From assembly GCA_040768125.1 (NCBI GenBank), contig JAXGNG010000001.1, forward strand, positions 1 to 64,000: a stretch of DNA of 64,000 bases. Reading direction: 5' to 3'. The notes below the pieces were generated by a model that made no database searches, was not told the origin of the DNA, and was given only the letters and a program-made list of their open reading frames with translations. The position numbers and the translations under genes are program-made. This document shows positions 36,261-44,445 of the stretch, piece after piece (position 1 is the stretch's first letter; every line of letters starts with the position of its first letter). This DNA is from RBG-16-49-21 sp040768125 (GTDB taxonomy: Bacteria; Spirochaetota; UBA4802; UBA5550).

Positions 36261-37352
36261 ATGCCAGGTATTGTAACCCACAGCAGAGCATTTAAGGAAT
36301 CGATCCAACTCCTTGCCCGCAAAGAGAAGAGATCATATCTTCTCAACTCGATTGGAACCCTGTTCTCCGATTCGATGCATCGAACCGCGGGGCTCTTTGG
36401 CTCCATCGGTCCAAATATATTGGACTATATCCCCTTTCGTTCCCGCAAGGACATATTCGGAAGCGGAAGTTCATTTTTCATCCATAACGGTGGTTGCGAT
36501 CAAATCATTAATGCCATGATACGCACCATCTATTCCTACAAGGATAAAAATAACGAATGGGCCGCGACACAGCGTTCATACCTGTATGGGTTTATATCCC
36601 ATATCGTTACTGACGCGTACTTCCATCCTTTCGTTTTCTATTTTTCTGGATTTCCATCTGCATACACTCGGAAGGAAATCAGATTTTTCAGGATTCAAAA
36701 CCTTCTCTTCCAGTACAACCTGGATAATTATTTTCAGTACCATGACGATAAAATCAGTGATTTTTCTTTTACTATCGAGGAGATGCTTCCCGTAACCCGC
36801 GCAGGCGACAAAACAGGGATCTACCCCCCCATAAAAGAGCTTATTCTAAATACCATGAAAGAAACCTATCCTGAAATATATGAAAAAATCCTGATCTGTG
36901 ATTGCTCAAAGATTCATTACTCAATGAAGAACCGCATCAGTTACCTCGACCTCATGCCCCTCTTGATCAGGACCGCGTATGCCATCAAGCGCAGCGATAA
37001 TCGTCGCCTGGCCAATGCCTGCCGATCACTGATAAGAAACGGGACGTTGTATTCGGATTTTTTTGTTTGCTATCCGTTGAACAGGCGCCATAACAAGAAC
37101 GTGCTCAATCTTCATCGTCAGCGATGGGAAAACCCTGCGGGTAAGATCGGACTGCATTACGAGTCAGTCCAAAACTTATTGGTGCAGTCTTGCGAAAAAA
37201 CAGTAGAACTTTGGGAAAAAATCGAATCATCCCTCTACGGCAGGGAAAATCTTTCGGTATTTGACGATCTGAAATTCAACGCTTATACGGGAGCTCCCGA
37301 TCTGGCCTATGATAACATGAAATTGAAAGAACCGATACGGCTCTCCGTTTAA
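36261..37352 (+). CDS. Zinc-dependent phospholipase C-like protein
   Basis: A 363-residue protein without an evident signal peptide. It starts MPGIVTHSRAFKESIQLL and contains GSIGPNILDYIPFRSRKDIF, then RSYLYGFISHIVTDAYFHPFVFY. The early His, the Asp after GPN and the HxxxDxxxHP block are the ligands expected for the zinc-dependent PLC/S1-nuclease fold. These similarities place it in the Zn_dep_PLPC group; the substrate is unproven. It follows the TatT-like gene by 34 bases and ends back-to-back with the convergent protease-like gene, with no base between the stop codons. Confidence 0.78.
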   Translation: MPGIVTHSRAFKESIQLLARKEKRSYLLNSIGTLFSDSMHRTAGLFGSIGPNILDYIPFRSRKDIFGSGSSFFIHNGGCDQIINAMIRTIYSYKDKNNEWAATQRSYLYGFISHIVTDAYFHPFVFYFSGFPSAYTRKEIRFFRIQNLLFQYNLDNYFQYHDDKISDFSFTIEEMLPVTRAGDKTGIYPPIKELILNTMKETYPEIYEKILICDCSKIHYSMKNRISYLDLMPLLIRTAYAIKRSDNRRLANACRSLIRNGTLYSDFFVCYPLNRRHNKNVLNLHRQRWENPAGKIGLHYESVQNLLVQSCEKTVELWEKIESSLYGRENLSVFDDLKFNAYTGAPDLAYDNMKLKEPIRLSV

Positions 37353-38471
37353 CTATTTCATGTTTTTGATGTTTGAATAAAAATGTTTCTTCGCTAAATT
37401 CTGAAGTTCATTTTCAGATATATACTTCAGCAATCCTGGGTTCCCCACCATGTCGGCCTTTCCCGTCGTTTTGGAGACGTACCGGACAAAATTCATCGCC
37501 GCCACGCGGTGAGGATTGATCGCATTGTAATTCAGATAGCTGTACAGAGTTGACAGCCCGAGAAGCGGATTTGAGTATATCGTGCTCACGAGGGAAAGCT
37601 CTTCCCCCTGGACCTGATCGAAGTTATTATAGCGATTGTTGAGTATTTTATGCGTCAGCTCATGGATAATGAACATTCTCCATATTTCATTTTTAATGTT
37701 TTTATTATCCTTGAACGCCCTTGAAAGACAATACCTGATGTCATCCGTGATCTGAGAACCGACAAAAAACATTGAATTAACTTTTTCACCTTGAAGAATA
37801 TTCTTGGCGATGATGTAATCGTTGTCAACCTCCACGGGATTGATGTAAATCATGTCAAAGTAGAACGTTGAATTGCTGGTTGAAAATTCATCATAGTATA
37901 TATACGGCTGAATATTGTAGATGGGTTCCTTTATTTCAAAAAAGGGATGACGTACGTCAACCGGTCGCTTTTTCCCGAATATACAATAATCAAGTGATAT
38001 CTTTTCCGACCAGGTATTCATATCCTTCGAGAACTTGAGGATGATATTTCTGCCGACAAGTATCTCCTCGATACTGTGCAGGGTCTTTACATCATATTTT
38101 CTCGGTTCCAGGTATATCGAAAGCATGAGACCGGCAAGATTTCTGTGCCTTTGGTCGCGGATCGTGTTCAGATAATTCTTATATTCCTTAATATGGAAAC
38201 CCTCTTGACCCATTATCCTGAGGGGGATATTGTCCTTTTGAATCATATTGACAAAATGAGGATTTTCATTGAATAAAAGGACAATATATGCATAAAATTT
38301 GCCATTTATGCTTTTAATGTTTATTCCTTCGGAATGGTAGCTGCTGAATCCCCCTTCATAGCCTTGGGAATACGCATTGGAACTGAACGGAACCGCCAAG
38401 TACCATGGTATCAGCAGCAGAAAAAGTATGTTTATAATAAATCTATTTTCTTTCACGTTTATTCTGTGCAA
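37353..38471 (-). CDS. Putative exported HExxH metalloprotease
   Basis: A 372-residue protein with an N-terminal export signal (FIINILFLLLIPWYLAVPFSSNA). Near the C-terminus it has FIIHELTHKILN, an HExxH zinc motif with His270, Glu271 and His274. GEEL follows at 289-292, a candidate third ligand at a gluzincin-like distance. The rest matches no family I recognise. The region is A/T-rich compared with the genes to its left. It is transcribed toward the PLC-like gene. Protease function rests on the motif alone. Confidence 0.6.
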   Translation of the reverse strand: MHRINVKENRFIINILFLLLIPWYLAVPFSSNAYSQGYEGGFSSYHSEGINIKSINGKFYAYIVLLFNENPHFVNMIQKDNIPLRIMGQEGFHIKEYKNYLNTIRDQRHRNLAGLMLSIYLEPRKYDVKTLHSIEEILVGRNIILKFSKDMNTWSEKISLDYCIFGKKRPVDVRHPFFEIKEPIYNIQPYIYYDEFSTSNSTFYFDMIYINPVEVDNDYIIAKNILQGEKVNSMFFVGSQITDDIRYCLSRAFKDNKNIKNEIWRMFIIHELTHKILNNRYNNFDQVQGEELSLVSTIYSNPLLGLSTLYSYLNYNAINPHRVAAMNFVRYVSKTTGKADMVGNPGLLKYISENELQNLAKKHFYSNIKNMK

Positions 38472-38992
38472 TAATTTAGTGTTAATATACCCTCAATTCC
38501 ATCGTGATGAACAATCTTCGGGTTATCAGCCAAAAACCTGCACCCCTTTTTACCACCCCTATCGGGAGCGTTTAATCCGGAAAATGTTCAAACTAACAAC
38601 ATACAAATACAATGAAATTTTGGCAATTATTTATTGCTTATTGCTATGGGTCAATGGAAGGTTGTTATGTCTTAATCAAAATTATAACACATATACCGGC
38701 TATCGAAGAGATGCCGATGAAAAAAACGAACAGTTGGCTGACAAACAGCAAACTGCGAGCGATACATGGATGTATCGCCATTTTTCAAGGCTGAAAACCA
38801 AGAAAAGTGCGAGGTTTTGCGAATTCACTTCGTAAACCGAACCTGAAAAACTCCACAGATGGAGTTTTTCAGGAAACTGTTAGTACTTTGCCCTTTTCTT
38901 GACAACCAGTCCGTAAATATGAATAGAATTTGTTGACGTTGCGGCATTAACCGGGACGATAGTATCATACTATAACCCAGGGCGGATAGAGC
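38472..38992. other. Intergenic region with hairpin cluster
   Basis: A 521-base A/T-rich spacer between two divergent genes (the protease-like gene and the small Cys-rich gene). The open frame that crosses it (38377-38835, plus strand) is antisense to the protease gene at its start and not protein-like. Its right half holds three adjacent inverted repeats, listed separately. TTGACA-like hexamers occur near 38900 and 38932 and may serve the downstream gene. Confidence 0.5.
38759..38873. repeat. Three consecutive perfect or near-perfect hairpins
   Basis: First: GCGATACAT-GG-ATGTATCGC at 38759-38778, followed by CATTTTTC, which looks like a plus-strand Rho-independent terminator. Second: GGTTT...CGAA-TTCAC-TTCG...AAACC at 38813-38838. 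Third: CCTGAAAAACTCCA-CAGA-TGGAGTTTTTCAGG at 38842-38873, a perfect 14-base-pair stem with a 4-base loop. Three stems in 115 bases of non-coding sequence is striking. It could be a dispersed structured repeat, a small RNA or a tandem terminator. Confidence 0.7.
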
Positions 38993-39142
38993 ATGAAGCT
39001 AAAAGATTGTATAAAATGCGACCATTTCATTGATGCCAGGGCCGACTGCGTTTTATGCAGGCGTGACGATGAAATTGAACACCGCGTGGTCGACGGGGAC
39101 ACCGTCGTTTCCTGTCCCCTGGAAAGAGGATCATCCAAGTAA
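38993..39142 (+). CDS. Small 49-residue Cys-rich protein
   Basis: A short frame beginning MKLKDCIKCDHFIDARADCV and ending CPLERGSSK. It has five cysteines, in CIKC (6, 9), CVLC (19, 22) and one at Cys41. Two CxxC knuckles suggest a zinc- or iron-sulfur-binding miniprotein. GGCGGATAG precedes ATG 38993 at a short distance. Its last 12 bases overlap the 3' end of the convergent DUF1015 gene. No family is recognised, but the pair of knuckles in so short a frame argues that it is real. Confidence 0.6.
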   Translation: MKLKDCIKCDHFIDARADCVLCRRDDEIEHRVVDGDTVVSCPLERGSSK

Positions 39143-40357
39143 ATGAACAAGAATGCCGCTCAACAGCTTCGGTTCAAACCAGGTCGACTTGGGGGGCATT
39201 ATGCCATCCATATCAGATACGCCCATCAGCTGCTCAATCCCTGTCGCGTAGAGGGAAAAGGCCACGGCAAATTCACCAGAATCAACACGTCTCTTTAGCT
39301 CTGTGATACTTCCCGTTCCACCAACAAAATCAATACGCGGGTCCCTTCGCGGATCCTCAATCCCCAGGATCGGTGCGAGTATCTTTTCCTGCACAATTCT
39401 GACATCGAGGCTCATCATTGGATCGTCCCCTGGTTTAAACCGAGGCTTGAGAAGGTACCAATCAGAATCAATATACATGCAGTAGGAATGGACTGATGCC
39501 GGTATTTCAAGATGACTCTTCTCGATGCTAAACGCTTTTGACAGCGCCCCCAGGAATTCTTCCTTGCTCATTCCGTTGAGATCCCTGACCACCCTGTTAT
39601 AGGCAAGAATCTTTAGCTGGCTATGGGGGAATAATACCGCCATGAAACGATTGAACTCTTCAGATCCTACATAACCCGGATTTTCTCGCCTTCTCTGCTC
39701 ACCTACTTTAACAGCTGCAGCCGCCCGGTGATGCCCGTCGGCAATGTAGAGGACTGCATCACGAAACGCTTCTTTCAGGGATTCGATTATTGCCCGGTCT
39801 TCTATTATCCGAACGATCTGGCGGACCCCGTCATCCGTCGTGAAATCATATTCCGGTTTAATTGCCATTGCCCCCGCAAGGAGCGCTCGTTTTTCCTCTG
39901 TATCCTTGTAAAAAAGGAAAACCTGCCCGGTATTCGCATTGATGACATCGGTATGGGTCGTGCGCTCACGCTCCTTGTCTTCGCGTGTCAGCTCATGCTT
40001 CTTTATAATCTTGTTCTGATAATCATCAATACTCACACAGGCTATCAGACCCGTCTGCTCCCTACCTTCCATAACCTGCGTATAAAGATAAAAACAGGGC
40101 GCGGTGTCCTGTATCATTATACCCTTTTCGATCATGTCAGTCAGATGATCTTTCCCGTACCGGTAGAGTTCATGATCATCACGCTCCTTTCCGATAAAAC
40201 CGATTTCTGGCTTCGTCACGTGGAAAAAACAGATATCGTTCCCATCGGCTATTCTGGACGCTTCTTCTACGGAAACAACGTCATAGGGCAGAACGGCAAC
40301 CCTTGAAACATGATCTTTAATAGGTCGCAATCCCCTGAACTCGCTAATTTTTGCCAT
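39131..40357 (-). CDS. DUF1015 family protein
   Basis: A 408-residue cytosolic protein of the DUF1015 family. Signatures: ISEFRGLRPIKDHVSRVAVL, PYDVVSVEEA, NDICFFHVTKPEI, LYRYGKDHLTDMIEKGIMIQ, and the conserved ADGHHRAAAAVKV. The DGHHR block suggests a nucleotide- or phosphate-handling catalytic site, though the reaction is not established. Start ATG 40357 has GGGGAG seven bases upstream. The family is frequently found near serine-biosynthesis genes, as here (serC and serA lie just beyond the divergent rex), and it may be controlled from the shared Rex-box region. Confidence 0.85.
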   Translation of the reverse strand: MAKISEFRGLRPIKDHVSRVAVLPYDVVSVEEASRIADGNDICFFHVTKPEIGFIGKERDDHELYRYGKDHLTDMIEKGIMIQDTAPCFYLYTQVMEGREQTGLIACVSIDDYQNKIIKKHELTREDKERERTTHTDVINANTGQVFLFYKDTEEKRALLAGAMAIKPEYDFTTDDGVRQIVRIIEDRAIIESLKEAFRDAVLYIADGHHRAAAAVKVGEQRRRENPGYVGSEEFNRFMAVLFPHSQLKILAYNRVVRDLNGMSKEEFLGALSKAFSIEKSHLEIPASVHSYCMYIDSDWYLLKPRFKPGDDPMMSLDVRIVQEKILAPILGIEDPRRDPRIDFVGGTGSITELKRRVDSGEFAVAFSLYATGIEQLMGVSDMDGIMPPKSTWFEPKLLSGILVHLLG

Positions 40358-40512
40358 TTGTTCTCTCCCCAACCATCACTTGATATTGTGTTTTTTATCC
40401 GACCTTCTTACGAATGAATACTACACTAAAACGTCTTCTTAGATCCACCCGAGTGATATCATTACGTCATCAGTCAAAATATTTTTATCAGGTTATTATT
40501 GGCAAGCAGAAA

Positions 40513-40530
40513 TTGGGAAAAATTTCACAA
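40513..40530. promoter_or_regulatory. Rex-box-like operator, upstream copy
   Basis: TTGGGAA-AAAT-TTCACAA matches the Rex consensus (TTGTGAA-N4-TTCACAA) at 13 of 14 arm positions. It lies in the spacer between the divergent DUF1015 and rex genes. Its centre is 43 bases, about four helical turns, from the second site, which would let two Rex dimers bind the same face. Binding is inferred. Confidence 0.65.
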
Positions 40531-40555
40531 CCCACCGAAAAATATTTGACACAAA

Positions 40556-40573
40556 TTGTGAAATAATTCACAT
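40556..40573. promoter_or_regulatory. Rex-box operator next to rex start
   Basis: TTGTGAA-ATAA-TTCACAT matches the Rex consensus at 13 of 14 arm positions. It sits only nine bases before the rex ATG and overlaps where promoter or ribosome-binding signals should be. A TTGACA hexamer begins ten bases before it (40546-40551). The arrangement fits NADH-responsive autoregulation of rex, probably extending to serC-serA or to the divergent DUF1015 gene. Confidence 0.75.
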
Positions 40574-40582
40574 GGTCATCGT

Positions 40583-41269
40583 ATGGTATTACAAAACCAA
40601 AAAAGAATCAGGCAGGAAATACCTGAGCCTTCTCTTGTCAGATTGTGTAAGATATACAATCTGCTCGATGAAAATGAAATTAAACCGGGCCCGTTATTAT
40701 CATCCCGGGATATCGGAAAACGGCTCGGTGTAGGTTCTCATAATATCAGAAAGGATATCGGGTACCTGAAAGAGGCTGGAACCAGCGGTTCAGGATATGA
40801 AGTTATTGGCCTTCGGAGGGGCATTGAGCAGACCCTTGGTTTCGGCAAGATACGAAGGGCCTGCATTATCGGACTTGGCGGGTTTGGCTCAGTCTTAATC
40901 AGCGGTGGTCATGCCGCGGTACCATGTTTTACCATTGTGGCCGGCTTTGACTCACAGATCAACCGCCTTGAAACTATTCAGACCAGCATACCCCTCTACC
41001 CGACTTATGAAATCGAGGAGACTGTTGCGGGACAGGATATTGAGCTGGCCGTGATCGCCGAGCCTGATAAGAACATCGAAAAAATAACCGAGCGCCTGAT
41101 CAGTGGCGGGATAAAGGGGATCATTAACTTTACACCAATGATCTTACCATCACTGTCTGAATCAGTACTCGTAAGGAATATCGACATAGTCTCGGAATTC
41201 AGGTTCGTTTCAGCCATGTTCAATCTCAACGAACCTGAAGAAAGCACGTCCCCGAAGGGAGGCTGTTAG
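40583..41269 (+). CDS. rex: Redox-sensing transcriptional repressor Rex
   Basis: A 228-residue DNA-binding repressor that senses the NADH/NAD+ ratio. The N-terminal winged helix reads LSSRDIGKRLGVGSHNIRKD, then IGYLKEAGTSGSGYEVIGL. The Rossmann domain has ACIIGLGGFGSVLI, the GxGxxG NAD-binding loop, followed by AGFDSQ (acidic strand end). The C-terminal domain ends with FRFVSAMFNLNE, the domain-swap helix region. Two Rex-box-like operators lie immediately upstream. serC follows after 124 bases. No clear ribosome-binding site precedes ATG 40583. Confidence 0.92.
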   Translation: MVLQNQKRIRQEIPEPSLVRLCKIYNLLDENEIKPGPLLSSRDIGKRLGVGSHNIRKDIGYLKEAGTSGSGYEVIGLRRGIEQTLGFGKIRRACIIGLGGFGSVLISGGHAAVPCFTIVAGFDSQINRLETIQTSIPLYPTYEIEETVAGQDIELAVIAEPDKNIEKITERLISGGIKGIINFTPMILPSLSESVLVRNIDIVSEFRFVSAMFNLNEPEESTSPKGGC

Positions 41270-41273
41270 ATCA

Positions 41274-41315
41274 CCGGTGTATTCCTTCACCGGAAAGCTG
41301 TGATGCATACACCGG
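41274..41315. other. Inverted repeat between rex and serC
   Basis: CCGGTGTAT at 41274-41282 pairs exactly with ATACACCGG at 41307-41315, leaving a 24-base loop. It begins five bases after the rex stop and ends 78 bases before serC. TATAAT at 41322-41327 follows directly and could be a promoter element. There is no T-run, so it is not an ordinary terminator. Confidence 0.4.
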
Positions 41316-41393
41316 GGTCATTATAATGCGATGAAAGACGCAAGCGAAGCGTATTTCATAGATGTTTTAAAAATTATTTGTGAGGAGATAATT

Positions 41394-42476
41394 ATGGCGC
41401 GAGTATACAATTTTTCTGCTGGTCCAGCGGTTCTTCCCGAATCGGTATTAAAGAAAGCCGCGTCCGAGCTCGTTGAATACCGGGATGCGGGGATGTCCGT
41501 GATGGAGATGAGCCACCGTTCAAAGGCCTTTGATGAGATCATACAGCATACGGAAGCCCTTCTGCGTGAGCTTATGAATATCCCTGAAAACTACAAGGTT
41601 CTTTTTCTTCAGGGTGGCGCATCGAGCCAGTTTTCAATGATACCACTAAACCTTATGAAAAAATCCAGGAAGGTTGATGTCATCCACACCGGTAGCTGGA
41701 CCAAAAAGGCCATGGAAGAAATAAAACGCTATGGCGCAATGAATCTTGTGGCATCATCGGAAGATAAAAATTTTTCATATATCCCCAAAACTGATCCGGC
41801 CAAATACTCCAACGATGCCGATTACTTCTATATCTGTTCAAATAACACCATAGAAGGTACCCGGTTCACCGACTATCCTGAAACGGGCGACATTCCCCTG
41901 GTTTCGGATATGTCATCCCACATCCTCTCCGAAGTGGTTGATATCGCGAAATTCGGGATAATCTTCGCCGGTGCCCAAAAGAACATTGGACCAGCAGGTC
42001 TCACGATAGTCATTATTCGCGACGATCTGGTGGGGCACGCCATGGATATTACTCCCGTGATGTTCAACTATAAGATTCATGCTGACAACAAATCACTCTA
42101 CAACACCCCCCCGACATACGGGATCTACATGGCCATGCTGGTGTTCGAATGGATTAAGGACCTCGGCGGTCTCTCCGCCATGCAGGCCATCAACGAGGAA
42201 AAGGCGGGTATGCTCTACGACTTCCTCGACAACTCTTCCATGTTCAGCAGCCCCATTGCGCCTGATGACCGCTCACTCATGAACATCCCCTTCGTCACCG
42301 GCTCTGATGAAATCGACAAGAAATTCGTCAAGGAAGCACGAGCCTCGGGTCTCGTACAACTTGAAGGTCACCGTTCGGTGGGAGGAATGCGGGCCAGCAT
42401 CTACAATTCAATGCCAGTCGAAGGAGTGAAGAAGCTGGTAGACTTCATGAAAAAATTCGAATCCGAAAACAAGTGA
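41394..42476 (+). CDS. serC: Phosphoserine aminotransferase
   Basis: A 360-residue PLP enzyme of the serine pathway that converts 3-phosphohydroxypyruvate and glutamate to phosphoserine. It begins MARVYNFSAGPAVLPESVL, the family signature, and has MEMSHRSKAF, LFLQGGASSQFSM, and GAQKNIGPAGLTIVI with the PLP-binding Lys. The C-terminus has HRSVGGMRASIYNSMP. ATG 41394 has AGGAGA six bases upstream; the frame open to 41331 is not used. serA follows ten bases later, forming a two-step serine operon. Confidence 0.97.
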   Translation: MARVYNFSAGPAVLPESVLKKAASELVEYRDAGMSVMEMSHRSKAFDEIIQHTEALLRELMNIPENYKVLFLQGGASSQFSMIPLNLMKKSRKVDVIHTGSWTKKAMEEIKRYGAMNLVASSEDKNFSYIPKTDPAKYSNDADYFYICSNNTIEGTRFTDYPETGDIPLVSDMSSHILSEVVDIAKFGIIFAGAQKNIGPAGLTIVIIRDDLVGHAMDITPVMFNYKIHADNKSLYNTPPTYGIYMAMLVFEWIKDLGGLSAMQAINEEKAGMLYDFLDNSSMFSSPIAPDDRSLMNIPFVTGSDEIDKKFVKEARASGLVQLEGHRSVGGMRASIYNSMPVEGVKKLVDFMKKFESENK

Positions 42477-42486
42477 GGTTCACATC

Positions 42487-43650
42487 ATGTTTAAAATTCA
42501 AAAACTGAACAATATATCCACGGAGGGTCTCAAAAGGCTCCCCGGCGATATGTACGAACACGCCGCAGATATCAACAATCCGGATGCGATTATTGTTCGC
42601 AGCGCTGACATGCATAAACTTGAAATACCCCAATCGGTTCTCGCCATCGCCAGGGCCGGCGCCGGGGTCAACAACATCCCCATCCCGGCTTGTTCAGAAC
42701 GCGGCATAGTTGTTTTCAACACACCCGGCGCGAACGCAAACGCGGTAAAGGAAATGGTCATTCTCGGCCTTCTCCTTTCTTCCAGGAAAGTTTTCGAAGG
42801 AATCAGCTGGGCAAAAAGCCTTGCGGGGAAAGGCGACGAGGTACCCAAGATGATCGAGAAGGGTAAATCCAACTACGCCGGACCCGAGATTAAGGGGAAA
42901 AAACTTGGCGTGATTGGCCTCGGGGCCATCGGTGTGATGGTTGCAAATGACGCCCTTGCGCTCGGCATGGAGGTTTCAGGCTATGACCCCTTCATTTCAA
43001 TAGAAGCGGCCTGGGGACTTTCCCGGTCCGTTAAGCGGGCCATCAGTCTTGACTCTCTTATCGCCGATTCTGACTACCTGACCATGCATGCACCGCTGAA
43101 TGATTCCACCAAGGGAATCATAAACAAGGACAAATTCGCACTGATGAAAAAAGGGGTGCGCATTGTTAATTTCGCGCGGGGCGGATTGATTAACAACGCG
43201 GATTTAAAAACCGCCATAGAAAACGGAACCGTTGCCGGCTACGTTACCGATTTCCCTGATGATGATCTTCTTCATGTCGAGGGAGTCGTCCCCATTCCCC
43301 ATCTCGGCGCTTCCACCCCCGAATCGGAAGAAAACTGTGCCGTGATGGCAGCCGAACAGCTCAAGCAATTCCTTGAGATGGGAAACATCATCAACTCGGT
43401 GAACTTCCCTGATTGCACCATGGCCCTATCCGACGCAAAAAGGATCGTTATTGCGAACCGCAACATACCGGCCATAATCGGCAGCATCACCCAGATATTT
43501 GCCGAAGCGAAAATCAATATTAAGGATATGCTCAACAAGAGCAAAGGGGATTACGCCTACAATATTATTGACATTGATGGAAAAATTGATGAAAAAACCG
43601 TCACCAGGTTGAATGAAATAAAAGACATACTCATGGTGAGGGTGATTTAA
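42487..43650 (+). CDS. serA: D-3-phosphoglycerate dehydrogenase
   Basis: A 387-residue enzyme catalysing the first step of serine synthesis, oxidation of 3-phosphoglycerate with NAD+. Substrate region: IARAGAGVNNIPIPACSERG. NAD-binding loop: GVIGLGAIGVMVANDALALG. Catalytic blocks: GVRIVNFARGGLINNADL (Arg), the Asp/Glu region, and PHLGASTPESEENCA (His). A C-terminal ACT domain of about 70 residues (NRNIPAIIGSITQIFAEAKI) could give feedback control. It is ten bases after serC, with GAGGT upstream. Confidence 0.95.
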   Translation: MFKIQKLNNISTEGLKRLPGDMYEHAADINNPDAIIVRSADMHKLEIPQSVLAIARAGAGVNNIPIPACSERGIVVFNTPGANANAVKEMVILGLLLSSRKVFEGISWAKSLAGKGDEVPKMIEKGKSNYAGPEIKGKKLGVIGLGAIGVMVANDALALGMEVSGYDPFISIEAAWGLSRSVKRAISLDSLIADSDYLTMHAPLNDSTKGIINKDKFALMKKGVRIVNFARGGLINNADLKTAIENGTVAGYVTDFPDDDLLHVEGVVPIPHLGASTPESEENCAVMAAEQLKQFLEMGNIINSVNFPDCTMALSDAKRIVIANRNIPAIIGSITQIFAEAKINIKDMLNKSKGDYAYNIIDIDGKIDEKTVTRLNEIKDILMVRVI

Positions 43651-43683
43651 AAAAAGGGGCTGTCCTTTTTACGGGACAGCCCC
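43649..43683. terminator. Bidirectional Rho-independent terminator
   Basis: GGGGCTGTCC (43656-43665) pairs with GGACAGCCCC (43674-43683) around an eight-base loop. An A-run at 43649-43655 gives a U-tract on the minus strand, so it serves the convergent exported-protein gene best. On the plus strand the stem follows the serA stop directly but has only a weak T-run. Confidence 0.85.
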
Positions 43684-43712
43684 ACTCTTTACAATATTTA
43701 TTACAGCGAAAT

Positions 43713-44357
43713 TTATCGTCCCCTTTTGCCTACAATATTAAAGAGTTGGCGAAATACGGGTTTCCCTTCGCTATCAAAAATAAGTATTGCCACTTCATTA
43801 AAAAAGAAATAATTTTTTCTGTACAGACTAACGTGCTCTGTGGTGAGAAATAATTTTTCTTCCAGGCGATAGGGTTTGCCTGTCGCCTGGTCCGTGCCTT
43901 GTTTCGGATCCTTTGGAAATTTAACCAGCTTCACCAGTTCATTACCGTCTTTATCTTTTTTTACTTTCCCCTCGCTGTCGGTATCCGGGTACGTGAAATT
44001 TGAAATGTCGCCAGGAAATGGCACAAAGCTTCGTATACGCTCTTCAGGAGGGATTGGTTCTTCAAAACTCGACCTCGTTTTCTGCTTTTTCTCAAATGTC
44101 GCGATCGCGAATATATATAGATCCATGGGATCGTCAGTCTGGTTCTCGAGAAAAAATTCGACTTCAAGAATTTCACCTTTACCGGAGGGATCAATTTTCT
44201 TATTGAAATACACGCTTTTTACTTTGAACATATTGCTGTACTGCGCAAGGACGGGGATGTTCGTACCTGCTTCCGGTGCAGTGGACTTTTTTTCGGATTG
44301 TGAAAATGTCACGGCGGGAACCAGAGCGAAAAGTAACAATGCAGTATATTTCCTCAT
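43713..44357 (-). CDS. Exported protein of unknown function
   Basis: A 214-residue protein with a signal peptide (MRKYTALLLFALVPAVTFSQ). The mature part is beta-rich and charged, with VKSVYFNKKIDPSGKGEILE, VEFFLENQTDDPMDLYIFAI and a GKVKKDKDGNELVKL segment. It ends in VAILIFDSEGKPVFRQLFNI. I do not recognise a family. ATG 44357 has GAGG six bases upstream and is preferred to 44375. It is a single gene closed by the terminator at 43649-43683. Confidence 0.75.
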   Translation of the reverse strand: MRKYTALLLFALVPAVTFSQSEKKSTAPEAGTNIPVLAQYSNMFKVKSVYFNKKIDPSGKGEILEVEFFLENQTDDPMDLYIFAIATFEKKQKTRSSFEEPIPPEERIRSFVPFPGDISNFTYPDTDSEGKVKKDKDGNELVKLVKFPKDPKQGTDQATGKPYRLEEKLFLTTEHVSLYRKNYFFFNEVAILIFDSEGKPVFRQLFNIVGKRGR

Positions 44358-44445
44358 GATACGCCTCATAATCATAATATGGATGTCATCAGGAATATTA
44401 TCGGAAGAAAGAAAATATAAAATTAGTCAATTAATCCCGCAAGCA

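Noticed and set aside
38377..38835. Plus-strand frame of 152 codons in the intergenic gap
   Set aside because: Starts inside the protease-like gene on the other strand, crosses the hairpin cluster and shows no protein-like pattern.
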